A DNA stretch of 64,000 bases, from the NCBI RefSeq assembly GCF_003426025.1, contig NZ_QJSH01000006.1, positions 91,105-155,104 of the forward strand. Reading direction: 5' to 3'. The notes below the pieces were generated by a model. That model had not been told where the DNA came from and ran no database searches. It worked only from the letters and a program-made list of their open reading frames with translations. The position numbers and the translations under genes are program-made. How positions within the stretch are numbered: position 1 is the first letter of the stretch; every line of letters starts with the position of its first letter. Positions 20,142-29,918 of the stretch are shown piece after piece. This DNA comes from Paraliobacillus quinghaiensis (lineage in GTDB: Bacteria > Bacillota > Bacilli > Bacillales > Amphibacillaceae).

Positions 20142-23100
20142 ATGATGAATACTATACAGGATTTACACTTTGGAAATGCTTTTTTGCACGCTGAATCGAA
20201 ACCGGTTTCTCTAGAGACGGTAACTCTGAATGAGGATACTTATTTTAAGATTGAAAACTACAGTCAAATGAATCCATTCTTTATGACAGTAGTAAGTGAT
20301 GCTGACCAATGGATGTTTATATCAAGTACTGGCGGACTGACTTGCGGTCGTAAAAATGCAGAGTCAGCATTATTTCCATATTATACAGATGATAAAATCC
20401 ATGACAGTATTGAGACAACCGGACCACATACAATACTAATCGTGAATAAAGATGAAAAGAATTATCTGTGGAAACCTTTCTCGCTTCATAATAGCAATGT
20501 ATATAAGGTTACAAGGAACCTATATAAAAACACCACAGGTAATAAGATTATGTTTGAAGAGATCAACCATGACCTGGAGGTTAGTTATTCCTATACATGG
20601 AAGAGCAGTGATTTATTTGGATTTGTTAAAGAATCTAATATGGTTAATCTAGCGGAAAGTGACGTAGAGATTAGAGTCCTAGACGGTATTCGAAATATTC
20701 TGCCTTACGGAGCTAATACGCTTTTGCAAGATACAAAAAGCACACTTGTTGATGGCTATAAACGTTGTGAATTAGTGGAAAATGCAGGGCTCGGTATCTA
20801 CACGCTTAGCTCAATTTTAACAGATAAAGCTGAGCCAAGTGAATCATTGAAAGCAACGACGGTTTGGTCAAAGGGACTTGAGAATCCTAGCTACCTTTTA
20901 TCAGAACAACAAATTAAAGCGTTCTCAAAAAACGAAGAGGTACAAACGGAAGTTGATGTTAAGGGTAGAAGAGGTTCCTACTATGTTGCAGATTCTATCC
21001 TCCTTAAAGGTCATGAATCAAAAAACTGGTATATAGTAGCTGAACTTAATCAAAACGCTTCAAAAGTTGAGAAACTTATTAAAGAAATTATGGAAAATCA
21101 ATCAATTCTTCAATCGATAGAAGCTGATGTTGCAAAGGGTCAGTACAATCTCAGAAAACTTGTATATAATGCAGATGGATTCCAATCTACTGCTAATGAA
21201 AAGGCGAGTTACAGACATTTTTCAAATACCCTCTACAATATTATGCGAGGTGGCATATATGCAGATGGCTATGAGATTGATAGAGAAGATTTCAAAGCAT
21301 TTGTAGGTAATTGGAATAAAGAAGTATATAACAAACAACTAGATTTTATCAACAAATTACCTGAAACAATTAACTATAATGAACTGCTTAATTTGGCAGC
21401 AGAGCTTAATTGCAAGGATTTTGAACGGTTAGTATTTGAGTACTTACCGCTTACATTCAGTAGACGACATGGAGATCCGAGTCGTCCATGGAATAAATTT
21501 AATATAGAAATTACCAAAGAAGATGGTGGCAAGGAGCTTAAGTTTGAAGGGAATTGGCGTGATATCTTTCAAAATTGGGAAGCACTGTCTATTTCCTACC
21601 CTGCATACACGGAGAGTATCATTGCTAAATTCGTAAATGCATCAACAGCAGATGGTTATAACCCTTATCGAATCACGAAAGACGGAATTGACTGGGAGAC
21701 GCTTGACCCTGAAGATCCGTGGTCAAATATTGGATACTGGGGAGATCATCAAATTATTTATCTTTTAAAGCTAATGGAATTATCAAAGTCTTATAACCCT
21801 GAAAAGTTACAGGACCTTCTTCATAAAGACATTTTTGTATATGCAAATGTACCTTATAGGATTAAGGGATTTGATGCGTTAGTCGAAGATCCAAGAAACA
21901 GTATTGTTTATGATGATGAGAATGAACAACGTATCGAAAACAAAACTGCAAGTATTGGCTCAGATGGTAAGTTAGTTTACTTCGAGGACGAAATCTATAA
22001 AGTTAACTTAATGGAAAAACTTTTGGTTACGGTTCTTGCTAAGTTCTCTAACTATGTACCTGAGGGTGGTATTTGGATGAATACGCAACGTCCAGAGTGG
22101 AACGACGCTAACAACGCTCTTGTTGGGAATGGATTGTCAATGGTTACCCTGTATTACATGCATCGTTTCCAAGTCTATATGAGTCAATTAGTTAATGAAA
22201 TTAAAGAAGATTCAATTGAAGTTTCAGTTGAAGTACTTCAGATGTTTCAGGATACAGCGAAGGTATTGAAGGATAGTGAACAATACCTGGGCAGTGAAAT
22301 GTCCGATGACACTCGTTTTGATATTGTAAAAACATTAGGTAAGATTGGAGAAACCTATAGAAATTCCATCTATGATAATGGTTTTGCAGGAGATAAAGCG
22401 GCACTTTCTATGGAATCCCTGCAAGAATTTATTGAGGTTTCAATGCGTCATTTAAAAGATTCAATTAAAAAGAACAAACGTGACGATGGTCTTTATCACT
22501 CTTACAATCTTATTCGATTTGATAAGGAAAACTGTAGCATATCATATCTTTATGAAATGTTAGAAGGGCAAGTTTCTGTTTTGAGTTCAAAAGCTTTAGA
22601 TGCAAAAGAAACCATTAATGTCTTAGATGCGCTTAAAAATAGTTCTATGTATCGTGAAGATCAAAACAGCTATATGCTCTATCCGAATCGTGAGTTGCCA
22701 AAGTTCTTAGAGAAAAATGTGATTCCTGATGAACAAGTTATGTCATCATCTATTTTACAAGCAGAACTGAATAAAAATCTCACACGATTTATCGAAAAAG
22801 ATGTTAATGGTAAGTACCATTTTAACGGTCGATTTAGAAACGGTGAAGAGATTAGAGAAGCACTTGAGGCTACAAAAGAGTATAAGGATAAGGATATTAA
22901 AGTCGTTGAAGAAATTTTCACAGAACTTTTTAACCATCATGCCTTTACAGGACGCTCTGGTACCTTTTACAAATACGAAGGTTTAGGAAGTATCTATTGG
23001 CATATGGTATCAAAGCTAGTCTTGGCAACACAAGAAAACTTTGAAGATGTCTATTGTCAAAAAGGTATGAATGAAGAAGCTGAAGCGCTTATGAATGATT

Positions 23101-23606
23101 ATGAAGCTCTTAAGGATGGTATAGGATTAGAAAAATCACCAGAAGAATATGGTGCATTCCCAACTGAGGCTTATTCTCACACTCCTGGATTTGCAGGCGT
23201 ACAGCAACCAGGTATGACCGGGCAGGTTAAAGAAGACTTTATCTCTCGACTAACTGAATTAGGAGTGAAGGTAGAGGAGGGACTTGTTCATTTTAAACCA
23301 GTTTTATTATCCAAGTCTGAGTTTTTAAAAGAGACGAAACTCTGGTCCCTACCTAGGAATAGTAATGCTGCGGATACAGAAACAATCCAGTTAGATGAGA
23401 ATTCCTTAGGATTTACATTTTGTGCAGTTCCTGTAATCTACTATCTAGACGACAAAAAGAAGATCATCGTTTGTTATAAAGATGGTACAGAAAGTATTTT
23501 TGAAGATGAGGATACTTTAGATCTTGTAACAAGTCAGACTATTTTCAGTCGTGAAGGTAAGATTGATCGAATTAAAGTGTATATTGATGGTAGTAAATTA
23601 AAATAA
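20142..23606 (+). CDS. Large GH94/GH149/GH161-type glycoside phosphorylase
   Basis: A 1154-residue cytoplasmic protein with the layout of inverting glycoside phosphorylases: N-terminal beta-sandwich (FFMTVVSDADQWMFISSTGGLTCG), helical linker, and an (alpha/alpha)6 catalytic barrel from about residue 340. The general acid is probably Asp655 in QRPEWNDANNALVGNG, matching the WND motif of the family. It is longer than typical GH94 enzymes (~800) and only distantly like the second phosphorylase at 49563, with which it shares the ENY..(M/A)(N/H)PF start and the WNDA motif. It has a promoter of its own and a LacI operator match at 20198 inside the gene. Substrate unknown; beta-glucan is inferred from context. 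Confidence 0.7.
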   Translation: MMNTIQDLHFGNAFLHAESKPVSLETVTLNEDTYFKIENYSQMNPFFMTVVSDADQWMFISSTGGLTCGRKNAESALFPYYTDDKIHDSIETTGPHTILIVNKDEKNYLWKPFSLHNSNVYKVTRNLYKNTTGNKIMFEEINHDLEVSYSYTWKSSDLFGFVKESNMVNLAESDVEIRVLDGIRNILPYGANTLLQDTKSTLVDGYKRCELVENAGLGIYTLSSILTDKAEPSESLKATTVWSKGLENPSYLLSEQQIKAFSKNEEVQTEVDVKGRRGSYYVADSILLKGHESKNWYIVAELNQNASKVEKLIKEIMENQSILQSIEADVAKGQYNLRKLVYNADGFQSTANEKASYRHFSNTLYNIMRGGIYADGYEIDREDFKAFVGNWNKEVYNKQLDFINKLPETINYNELLNLAAELNCKDFERLVFEYLPLTFSRRHGDPSRPWNKFNIEITKEDGGKELKFEGNWRDIFQNWEALSISYPAYTESIIAKFVNASTADGYNPYRITKDGIDWETLDPEDPWSNIGYWGDHQIIYLLKLMELSKSYNPEKLQDLLHKDIFVYANVPYRIKGFDALVEDPRNSIVYDDENEQRIENKTASIGSDGKLVYFEDEIYKVNLMEKLLVTVLAKFSNYVPEGGIWMNTQRPEWNDANNALVGNGLSMVTLYYMHRFQVYMSQLVNEIKEDSIEVSVEVLQMFQDTAKVLKDSEQYLGSEMSDDTRFDIVKTLGKIGETYRNSIYDNGFAGDKAALSMESLQEFIEVSMRHLKDSIKKNKRDDGLYHSYNLIRFDKENCSISYLYEMLEGQVSVLSSKALDAKETINVLDALKNSSMYREDQNSYMLYPNRELPKFLEKNVIPDEQVMSSSILQAELNKNLTRFIEKDVNGKYHFNGRFRNGEEIREALEATKEYKDKDIKVVEEIFTELFNHHAFTGRSGTFYKYEGLGSIYWHMVSKLVLATQENFEDVYCQKGMNEEAEALMNDYEALKDGIGLEKSPEEYGAFPTEAYSHTPGFAGVQQPGMTGQVKEDFISRLTELGVKVEEGLVHFKPVLLSKSEFLKETKLWSLPRNSNAADTETIQLDENSLGFTFCAVPVIYYLDDKKKIIVCYKDGTESIFEDEDTLDLVTSQTIFSREGKIDRIKVYIDGSKLK
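20198..20209. promoter_or_regulatory. LacI operator match inside the phosphorylase gene
   Basis: An exact GAAACCGGTTTC, 56 bp into the coding region (about +95 from the predicted start). The same 12-mer occurs at promoters elsewhere in the locus. It could block elongation as a roadblock site, or be a chance match to Lys-Pro-Val codons. Confidence 0.5.
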
Positions 23607-23612
23607 TCTTAG

Positions 23613-23651
23613 AGTTCTGAGTAGATCTTTTGCTCAGAACTTTTTCTTTTT
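23613..23651 (+). terminator. Terminator of the 1154-residue phosphorylase
   Basis: A 9-bp stem (AGTTCTGAG at 23613-23621, complement at 23633-23641) followed by TTTTCTTTTT. Confidence 0.88.
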
Positions 23652-23790
23652 AATTAGGAAATTGCTCCAAGAATGAATTTCGTTGACAGCTTTAACAAAC
23701 GATTTCCAATCATTTGGAAATTGAAGTGTATTTATTATTTACCAAAAGGGAACGCTCTTACTATACGAAAATGTAGGAGGTGTGTTCAAA

Positions 23791-24894
23791 ATGGGCATTG
23801 CCATTATGGGAGCCGGTCTCTCCGGTTTAGCATGTGCCATTACGCTTGAGAAAAATGGTATAACTCCAACGATATTTGAAAAAAGAAGTAAAGTAGGGGA
23901 CCGGTTTGTTAACGGTGAGGTCCTACTGTCTATTTTTACAAGACCAGTTCATGACTGTATCGCATCATTATCAGAGGAATACGGAATTTATCTTAAACCT
24001 ACTTCAAATATTCAAACAATGGAACTTTACTCTAAAAATGAAAAAGCAACTATAAGAGGTCAATTAGGTTTCGCAAATATTCGTGGCAGAGAACAGGATT
24101 CATTTGAAGCACAGCTAGAACAACAAATAAAATCAGCCATTAAATTTAATTCAGAAGAAACCTATGAGAAATTGCTTAGTAAATATTCACATGTGATCAT
24201 GGCAACTGGAGATGGAGGTTACGCAAAGAAGACAAGAAACTTCAGAGAAGATTTAACCGTTTCTATAAAAGGTGCGACAGTTGAAGGGACTTTTGACCGG
24301 TATAGTGTAATGGCTTGGATTGATTATGACCTTGCTCCTTACGGTTACTGCTTTCTTATTCCATTTTCAGAGAAGGAAGCAAATATGTCTATAGCCATAC
24401 CAGATCTACCTGAAAATACGGATGTAAACATCAATAAACTATGGGGTCTTTTCCACGAAAAAGTACGTTCTCAGTTAAAACAGGAATTTCCAATAACCGA
24501 TCAATTCCAAATTACCCGTTATCCAGTAGGAATTTGCAACTCAGGGAGAATAGGCAATACTTTTTATGTTGGGAACTGCTTCGGAACCATGATGCCTTTT
24601 ATGGGTTTTGGCCAGTATACCTCAATATTAAGTGGAATTTATGCAGCCTATGATTTATGTGGTTTTGGAAAATATGAAGAGTTAATGAAACCACTTCGTC
24701 AAAGTTATGAAGATTCCCTTGTTTTAAGAAGGTCAATGGAGCAATTATCCAATCAAGGGTTGGATCGAATTATTCACTCTCTACAAGGTTACTGGGGGGG
24801 GAAGTTGTTTCAAACGAAAATGATTAACCCACTTAAAGTCGCAAGCTATTTACTTCGACCCTACTTAAAATTAAAAAATGGAGGAATAACATAA
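23791..24894 (+). CDS. FAD-dependent oxidoreductase
   Basis: 367 residues with an N-terminal FAD-binding Rossmann fold (IAIMGAGLSGLACAITLEKNGITPTIFEKR) and a second FAD motif near the C terminus (YVGNCFGTMMPFMGFGQYTSILSGIYAAYDL). The general layout is that of geranylgeranyl-reductase or aromatic-hydroxylase-like flavoproteins. The ATG at 23791 lies 10 bases after GGAGG; an upstream GTG is too close to it. The stop overlaps the start of the following DUF3231 gene (TAATG), so the two are co-translated. The partner suggests a joint, unknown function, and it is probably unrelated to glucan use. An inverted repeat TTTCCAA...TTGGAAA (23703-23720) lies upstream. Confidence 0.8.
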   Translation: MGIAIMGAGLSGLACAITLEKNGITPTIFEKRSKVGDRFVNGEVLLSIFTRPVHDCIASLSEEYGIYLKPTSNIQTMELYSKNEKATIRGQLGFANIRGREQDSFEAQLEQQIKSAIKFNSEETYEKLLSKYSHVIMATGDGGYAKKTRNFREDLTVSIKGATVEGTFDRYSVMAWIDYDLAPYGYCFLIPFSEKEANMSIAIPDLPENTDVNINKLWGLFHEKVRSQLKQEFPITDQFQITRYPVGICNSGRIGNTFYVGNCFGTMMPFMGFGQYTSILSGIYAAYDLCGFGKYEELMKPLRQSYEDSLVLRRSMEQLSNQGLDRIIHSLQGYWGGKLFQTKMINPLKVASYLLRPYLKLKNGGIT

Positions 24895-25889
24895 TGAGAA
24901 GTCCAAAGACGATGTCCCTTACATCCTCTGAACTAGGCTATCTGTGGACAGGTTACTCTATTAATGAGATGTCAACGTGGTATTTAACCCTATTTCGTGA
25001 GCAATCACAGGATGAAAAAATTAAGGATTTATATACATATGCGTTAAAGGATGCAATTGAAATTGTTAAGGAACGGAAAAAATTACTTAGTTACGACGGG
25101 TATCCAATCCCAATTGGCTTTTCTAAAACAGATATTAATGAAAGCTCGCCAACTCTGTTTTCAGATCGATTTTTATTGTTCTATTTACATAATGGTACCC
25201 GTCTTGGTCTTGAATTCCACTCTAGATCTTTAGCTTCAGCTACAAGAGTAGATGTTCGCAAATATCATAGCAATTGTTTAATTTCTGCAATTCAATTAAA
25301 TGATAAAGTGACGAATATTCTTCTTAACAAAGGATTATATTGGAGAACACCGACGTTACCCGCACCGACATCTCCTGAATATATTCAAAAATCCGATTAT
25401 TTAAATGGATGGCATGGAGATAATCGTCCAATGAATAGTATGGAGCTTGCAAACCTTTATTTAATTATAGATCTACTCATGATCATAGAAACAATGTGTC
25501 TAGGTTTTGCTCAAACTTCAGAATCTGACGAAATAGCTGAATTATTTCTTAAAGGGGTAAAAGTAGCAAAAAAACAATATCATGCATTGAGTGGGTTATT
25601 AGAGAAGGACGAATTACCAATTCCCCCTAGTTTATCATCGGAAATAACAGACTCAAAGAAAAGAGTATTATCCGACCGCATCATGGTAACGCACTTAGCT
25701 GGTTTATTTGGTTCTTTGTTGTCCCAATATGGTTTTTCGCTCGGTACTGTAATGAAACATGATTTAGTTACAACGTTTTCAACACAAGTTGCTAAAACCG
25801 GTACCTTTTTGGAGTATATTACCCGATTGCTAATAGAAAAAGAATGGTTGGAAAAGGTGCCAGGAGCAATATCCCATAAGAACTTATAA
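24894..25889 (+). CDS. DUF3231 family protein, coupled to the FAD oxidoreductase
   Basis: 331 residues, soluble, two tandem DUF3231 repeats (LTSSELGYLW ... PIPIGFSKTDIN ... LFSDRF; then MNSMELANLYLI ... PIPPSLSSEI ... VLSDRIM). It is a paralogue of the protein at 13265-14263, of the same length. Its ATG overlaps the FAD oxidoreductase stop, a fused-operon arrangement. The repeats suggest helical bundles. The function is unknown. Confidence 0.75.
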   Translation: MRSPKTMSLTSSELGYLWTGYSINEMSTWYLTLFREQSQDEKIKDLYTYALKDAIEIVKERKKLLSYDGYPIPIGFSKTDINESSPTLFSDRFLLFYLHNGTRLGLEFHSRSLASATRVDVRKYHSNCLISAIQLNDKVTNILLNKGLYWRTPTLPAPTSPEYIQKSDYLNGWHGDNRPMNSMELANLYLIIDLLMIIETMCLGFAQTSESDEIAELFLKGVKVAKKQYHALSGLLEKDELPIPPSLSSEITDSKKRVLSDRIMVTHLAGLFGSLLSQYGFSLGTVMKHDLVTTFSTQVAKTGTFLEYITRLLIEKEWLEKVPGAISHKNL

Positions 25890-25917
25890 GTTGAAGAAGT
25901 CTAGAGGAATTCAGTAA

Positions 25918-25962
25918 GTCAAAAAAATATTGGAAAGGCGTCTCATTGATGAGGCGCCTTTC
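25918..25962 (-). terminator. Terminator of the beta-helix operon (minus strand)
   Basis: A 14-bp stem (25933-25946 with 25949-25962, one G-U pair) with a very short loop. Read on the minus strand it is followed by a run of seven T (25927-25921). It sits 20 bases after the stop of the 971-residue gene and also separates it from the convergent DUF3231 gene. Confidence 0.85.
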
Positions 25963-25981
25963 AAGTGCTTTAAAAAAGAAT

Positions 25982-28897
25982 TTAATCCAAAACCATATAA
26001 AGAGAAGATCGAGCGGTTATATAAAGGGTACTATTATCTTTACCGGCAAGCAATACGCATGCGGGTCTCTCAGGAATTTCCATGTTATCAATAAGTTCAC
26101 CCTTGGTATTAAATACATAAACATCTCCATCTGGAACAATAACATCTCCATTTGGCTTATTAACAGCGGTGTATTCTCCCTTTTCCACAAAGATTTGTGG
26201 TTCTTCCAAATACCCTTTTGTTGTTACTTCAAAACGGACTGTCCGTTTATAGTATTCGTCCACTGCATAAAACGGCTGACCTGGAAATGCCTCAAGTAAA
26301 CAACATGCTCGCATTAGGTCGGACGTAACGGGTATGATTGTCACCCCATCTTTTGCCATAAAACACTCTTTTGGCTCTTCTACAGATACAGACAAGAAAT
26401 CACCACTATCTCTCCAACGATTTGCAGGGTATAATGCCTTCGATACACGCTGAACCGATTTCATAGGAACTTTATCTAATATCTGCATACTTTCTTCTGG
26501 TCTGTTAGGATCAATTGAATAAACCTTTATCGTTGAACCAGTATTGTACCAGAAACTGTATGATGAACCTTTCGCATCTTCTTCCTTCGGATATACTTCC
26601 GGTTTCCCTTCAATAGTAGCCCCTTTTGATGGGGAATATTCTGCTACAACTAGAAGTCGGTCATCTTCATCACATGCAATTGATCGTGGACGGTGATGAA
26701 TATCGGTAATCAACGTTAAACGCTTATGTTCGTCTGACCATTTATAAATTCGTTTCATACGCGAGTCAACAAAGAATACATTTCCTTTACTGTCTTTGCA
26801 CATGGAATCGATAAATTCAAATCCACCTGCTAGTTTATGAACCTTCTCCACTTTTGAGATTGTTTTTGATCTTCTGTTATCTGCTCCTAAAAGTTTCAAC
26901 CTACTAATTTGCCATGGTCTGACTTCTGTATCAGTAGTGACATCGTACAATAAATTATCAATTGTATATTTGACTTGGGTAAAATTATGAGTATTTAATA
27001 ACTCTATATTGTTACAATCCCACGTTTTTATTGCATGTGGATAAGGCGTATCCAACCATATTGTCCTGAAGAAATATAAATTTGCAAAGAGGATATTGCT
27101 ACAATCAATTAATTCAAGTGGTAAACAATCTGTACTTTCTGCAGCCTCTTCTTCAAATTGTAAGGCAAGAACATGCCAATTCGAAACATTTTTAAATTTT
27201 ACTTCATTGCGGACATGATGCTCAACCGACATTGCATAAATAATCCCAGGTGTATCTGTATTAGAAACATACATCCCTGCCGAGGCATACGGACTAGCTG
27301 TCCAAATGTCTTTAAAGACGCCACCGCCGCCATCAGTCACCCAAAGGCTCCAATATTGCGAGTCCCATCTGCGATCGATGTTATAGTCTGCCGTGCGATC
27401 TGCATTATATAATGGTACTTCACTACCATCTTTACTCATCGCCCCATGTCCGCCGAGGAATTTCACATCATTCATATAGGAGTCTTTTCCAGCCATCCAT
27501 TTACAGCCAACAGCTCTTGTGTTTCTGCCTCCAGTATCTAACCCAATTCCATACAGGATATTCGTACCATCTCTTGGTGCTTCAACAAGAGGTTTCGGTG
27601 GACCAAAACCACTGAAAGTCTCTGTGTTATCATGAAGGACTAGTTGTGTTGAGATTGGGTTTAATCCGATCAGAACCGAATCTTCCTTTAACCTGATAGT
27701 GTCTGATACCCGATACATTCCTTGTGGTAGATAAATAGTTTTATAAATGTCGATCGCCTGTTGAATCACCTTGGTATCATCGGTTATCCCGTCACCAACA
27801 GCACCAAGACTTTTTAGATTTATCCATTTGGACATTGCAGGTAAGGTAGGAATATTCGTTTTTATACATGGTGGATATGAGTTTAAAGGTAATAGCTCCT
27901 GAATTGTTTGTATCATCGCTGGAGAATCAATATCCTCCATATAGACTCCGTGTGTAAGTTGACTTACTTTATACATTTCCGATGGGGCATTAATTTGTTT
28001 CCCGCTTTGACGAAAACTAGCAAGCATAGGAACTTCTCTACAATAGGTGTTCTGAATGTTGATTTGTGTAAAACTATTTTGTTCATTACTAATAATGATT
28101 GCAGGACCAGTAACTTTTTCAAAATGACTATCTTCTATAAATAATTTTTCAAAATAACCATCAACCGTTTCAATCACTGTTGGTACATCTCTAATTACCA
28201 TACGTGTAATGGTCAATCCAGCCTCTTTTGTTTGGATAGCAGCTTTCTTTTGCCCTTCAAAATATGTATCTACCATCATGAATGGCCAACCTGGTGACGT
28301 TTTATTTGTGTAAATACCGTAATTTCCACCAAAGAAGCGTACATCTTCTATTTCATTTCCCACATCAAAGATGCCTGCTTTGCCGTTTCCAATATGAATA
28401 TCGACATGAGCAATAAAGGAATGTTGAGCAAAATGAGTTCTAAGTGCTACTGCTGCTGGATTACCATCTTCAATTCGGATATCAACATTAGACAATGCAC
28501 TATAAAAAGTACCAGGATTCGCATCCTTAACCGGCTCTCCTGGTTTTGGGATAGAATCGGTGAACCAAAACATATAGTTGGCGCGTCCTTTATCCGTTAT
28601 ATTTTCATCCTGAAATCCTGGGGTATTTTCTCTAAGAATAATTAACGGACGTTTCTTCCCGTAACCTATCAAGCGAACTGCTTTTGGAATATAAATGGTT
28701 TTGCTTATTCGGTACTCGCCTTCTGGTATAAAGACAATCCCATAATTCATCGTTTCTTTCACTTTATTTATCGCAGATTGAATAGCAAACGTGTCATCAG
28801 CAATACCGTCTCCTTTTACATCAAAAAATTCTTTTGTAAGATAAATAGCTTGCGTATCTTCTACTCGGTCAGAAAAAAATGATTGGCTTATATTCAC
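25982..28897 (-). CDS. Double beta-helix (GH55/pectate-lyase-3-like) protein with C-terminal beta-propeller
   Basis: 971 residues, no signal peptide, so intracellular. Two pectate-lyase-3-type beta-helix units are visible: the first from about residue 20 (FFDVKGDGIADDTFAIQSAINKV ... VFIPEGEYRISKTIYIP), the second from about 360 (LKSLGAVGDGITDDTKVIQQAI ... IYLPQGMYRVSDTIRL). Tandem helices of this kind are the hallmark of GH55 exo-beta-1,3-glucanases. From about residue 690 the sequence resembles SMP-30/NHL beta-propellers (IDSMCKDSKGNVFFVDSRMKRIYKW; RSIACDEDDRLLVVAEY). The start is a GTG 8 bases after AGGAGG. It follows an aldo/keto reductase in one operon controlled by a LacI operator. Family membership is probable; activity is unknown. 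Confidence 0.7.
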   Translation of the reverse strand: MNISQSFFSDRVEDTQAIYLTKEFFDVKGDGIADDTFAIQSAINKVKETMNYGIVFIPEGEYRISKTIYIPKAVRLIGYGKKRPLIILRENTPGFQDENITDKGRANYMFWFTDSIPKPGEPVKDANPGTFYSALSNVDIRIEDGNPAAVALRTHFAQHSFIAHVDIHIGNGKAGIFDVGNEIEDVRFFGGNYGIYTNKTSPGWPFMMVDTYFEGQKKAAIQTKEAGLTITRMVIRDVPTVIETVDGYFEKLFIEDSHFEKVTGPAIIISNEQNSFTQINIQNTYCREVPMLASFRQSGKQINAPSEMYKVSQLTHGVYMEDIDSPAMIQTIQELLPLNSYPPCIKTNIPTLPAMSKWINLKSLGAVGDGITDDTKVIQQAIDIYKTIYLPQGMYRVSDTIRLKEDSVLIGLNPISTQLVLHDNTETFSGFGPPKPLVEAPRDGTNILYGIGLDTGGRNTRAVGCKWMAGKDSYMNDVKFLGGHGAMSKDGSEVPLYNADRTADYNIDRRWDSQYWSLWVTDGGGGVFKDIWTASPYASAGMYVSNTDTPGIIYAMSVEHHVRNEVKFKNVSNWHVLALQFEEEAAESTDCLPLELIDCSNILFANLYFFRTIWLDTPYPHAIKTWDCNNIELLNTHNFTQVKYTIDNLLYDVTTDTEVRPWQISRLKLLGADNRRSKTISKVEKVHKLAGGFEFIDSMCKDSKGNVFFVDSRMKRIYKWSDEHKRLTLITDIHHRPRSIACDEDDRLLVVAEYSPSKGATIEGKPEVYPKEEDAKGSSYSFWYNTGSTIKVYSIDPNRPEESMQILDKVPMKSVQRVSKALYPANRWRDSGDFLSVSVEEPKECFMAKDGVTIIPVTSDLMRACCLLEAFPGQPFYAVDEYYKRTVRFEVTTKGYLEEPQIFVEKGEYTAVNKPNGDVIVPDGDVYVFNTKGELIDNMEIPERPACVLLAGKDNSTLYITARSSLYMVLD

Positions 28898-28949
28898 ACT
28901 TAGTTCCTCCTTTTGCTTTCATTCGAATAGGAACCTCCCGGAAAAATAT

Positions 28950-29885
28950 TTACCAAGGAAGGTTGTTATCTTTTAAGTGCTTCTCCCAAATCGCTTTTAA
29001 TTGCTCTACTTCTTTTGCATCCATGCTTCCTTCACTTGCTGAGAAATTTTCTTGTAATTGTCGCGTACTTTTAGCACCAGGAATAACCGTGGACACTTGT
29101 GGATGCGCTAAGATAAATTGCAAGGCACTTTTTACAAGGCTTTGATTAGAATCTACGATATTTTTAATTTCTTCTAACATCATTGTTCTTCTCTTAATAA
29201 TGTCAGGACTCCAACGACTCCTAATATCAGTAAAAGTACTTTCGGAATTATATTTACCTGATAACCAACCCGAATCTAATGGGACTTTAACAACAAGCGC
29301 TATATTTTTTTCATGAGCTGCTTGAAATGCCATAGCTGTCTCTTGATGAAAAATATTAAACATGACTTCGATTACTTGGCTATTCGTTGTTTCAATCACC
29401 TCAAACATCTCTTTACTTGAGTCAACAGATGCACCATAAGCAGCAATTTTTCCTTTTCTTTTAAGCTTTTCAAACACTTCGAAATGTTGACTATTTCCAT
29501 TCAAGTTTTCAAACGGTGGGTTATGCAAAAGTACGGAATCAAGATAGTCAGTCTGTAATCGTTTCAAACTTCTATCAACTGACTTTTCGATTTCATTTGG
29601 ATCAAAGTTAAGCTTATCGTTATCATGATGACCAAACTTTGACGATATGATCACCTTATCTCTTTTCCCTTTTAGTGCCTTACCAAGGATCTCCTCACTT
29701 TTTCCTAAACCATAATTTGGAGCTGTATCGAAGAAGTTACACCCTAGTTCCAATGCTTTGTGGACAATTGCAATTGCATCATTTTCAGTCATTGATTCAG
29801 AATCTCTCACATTCCCTAACTGCCATGCGCCTAGTCCTATTTCAGATACAAATTTACCAGTACTTCCGAATTGTCGTTGTTTCAT
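28950..29885 (-). CDS. Aldo/keto reductase (second)
   Basis: 311-residue aldo/keto reductase, related to the sugar-dehydrogenase-like group (MKQRQFGSTGKFVSEIGLGAWQLGN). The tetrad is seen as Asp and Tyr in FFDTAPNYGLG, Lys in VIISSKFG and His in SVLLHNPP; the C terminus has STVIPGAKSTRQLQEN. AAGGAGGAAG precedes the ATG. First gene of a minus-strand operon with the beta-helix protein 52 bp downstream. The promoter upstream carries a perfect LacI-type palindrome at its start site, so its substrate is probably linked to the glucan pathway. Confidence 0.9.
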   Translation of the reverse strand: MKQRQFGSTGKFVSEIGLGAWQLGNVRDSESMTENDAIAIVHKALELGCNFFDTAPNYGLGKSEEILGKALKGKRDKVIISSKFGHHDNDKLNFDPNEIEKSVDRSLKRLQTDYLDSVLLHNPPFENLNGNSQHFEVFEKLKRKGKIAAYGASVDSSKEMFEVIETTNSQVIEVMFNIFHQETAMAFQAAHEKNIALVVKVPLDSGWLSGKYNSESTFTDIRSRWSPDIIKRRTMMLEEIKNIVDSNQSLVKSALQFILAHPQVSTVIPGAKSTRQLQENFSASEGSMDAKEVEQLKAIWEKHLKDNNLPW

Positions 29886-29918
29886 TTTTTTCTTCCTCCT
29901 TTTAACCGTCTGTTGACC

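Noticed and set aside
25946..26299. Plus-strand open frame opposite the end of the beta-helix gene
   Set aside because: Overlaps fully a strong minus-strand gene and includes its terminator; no coding features of its own.
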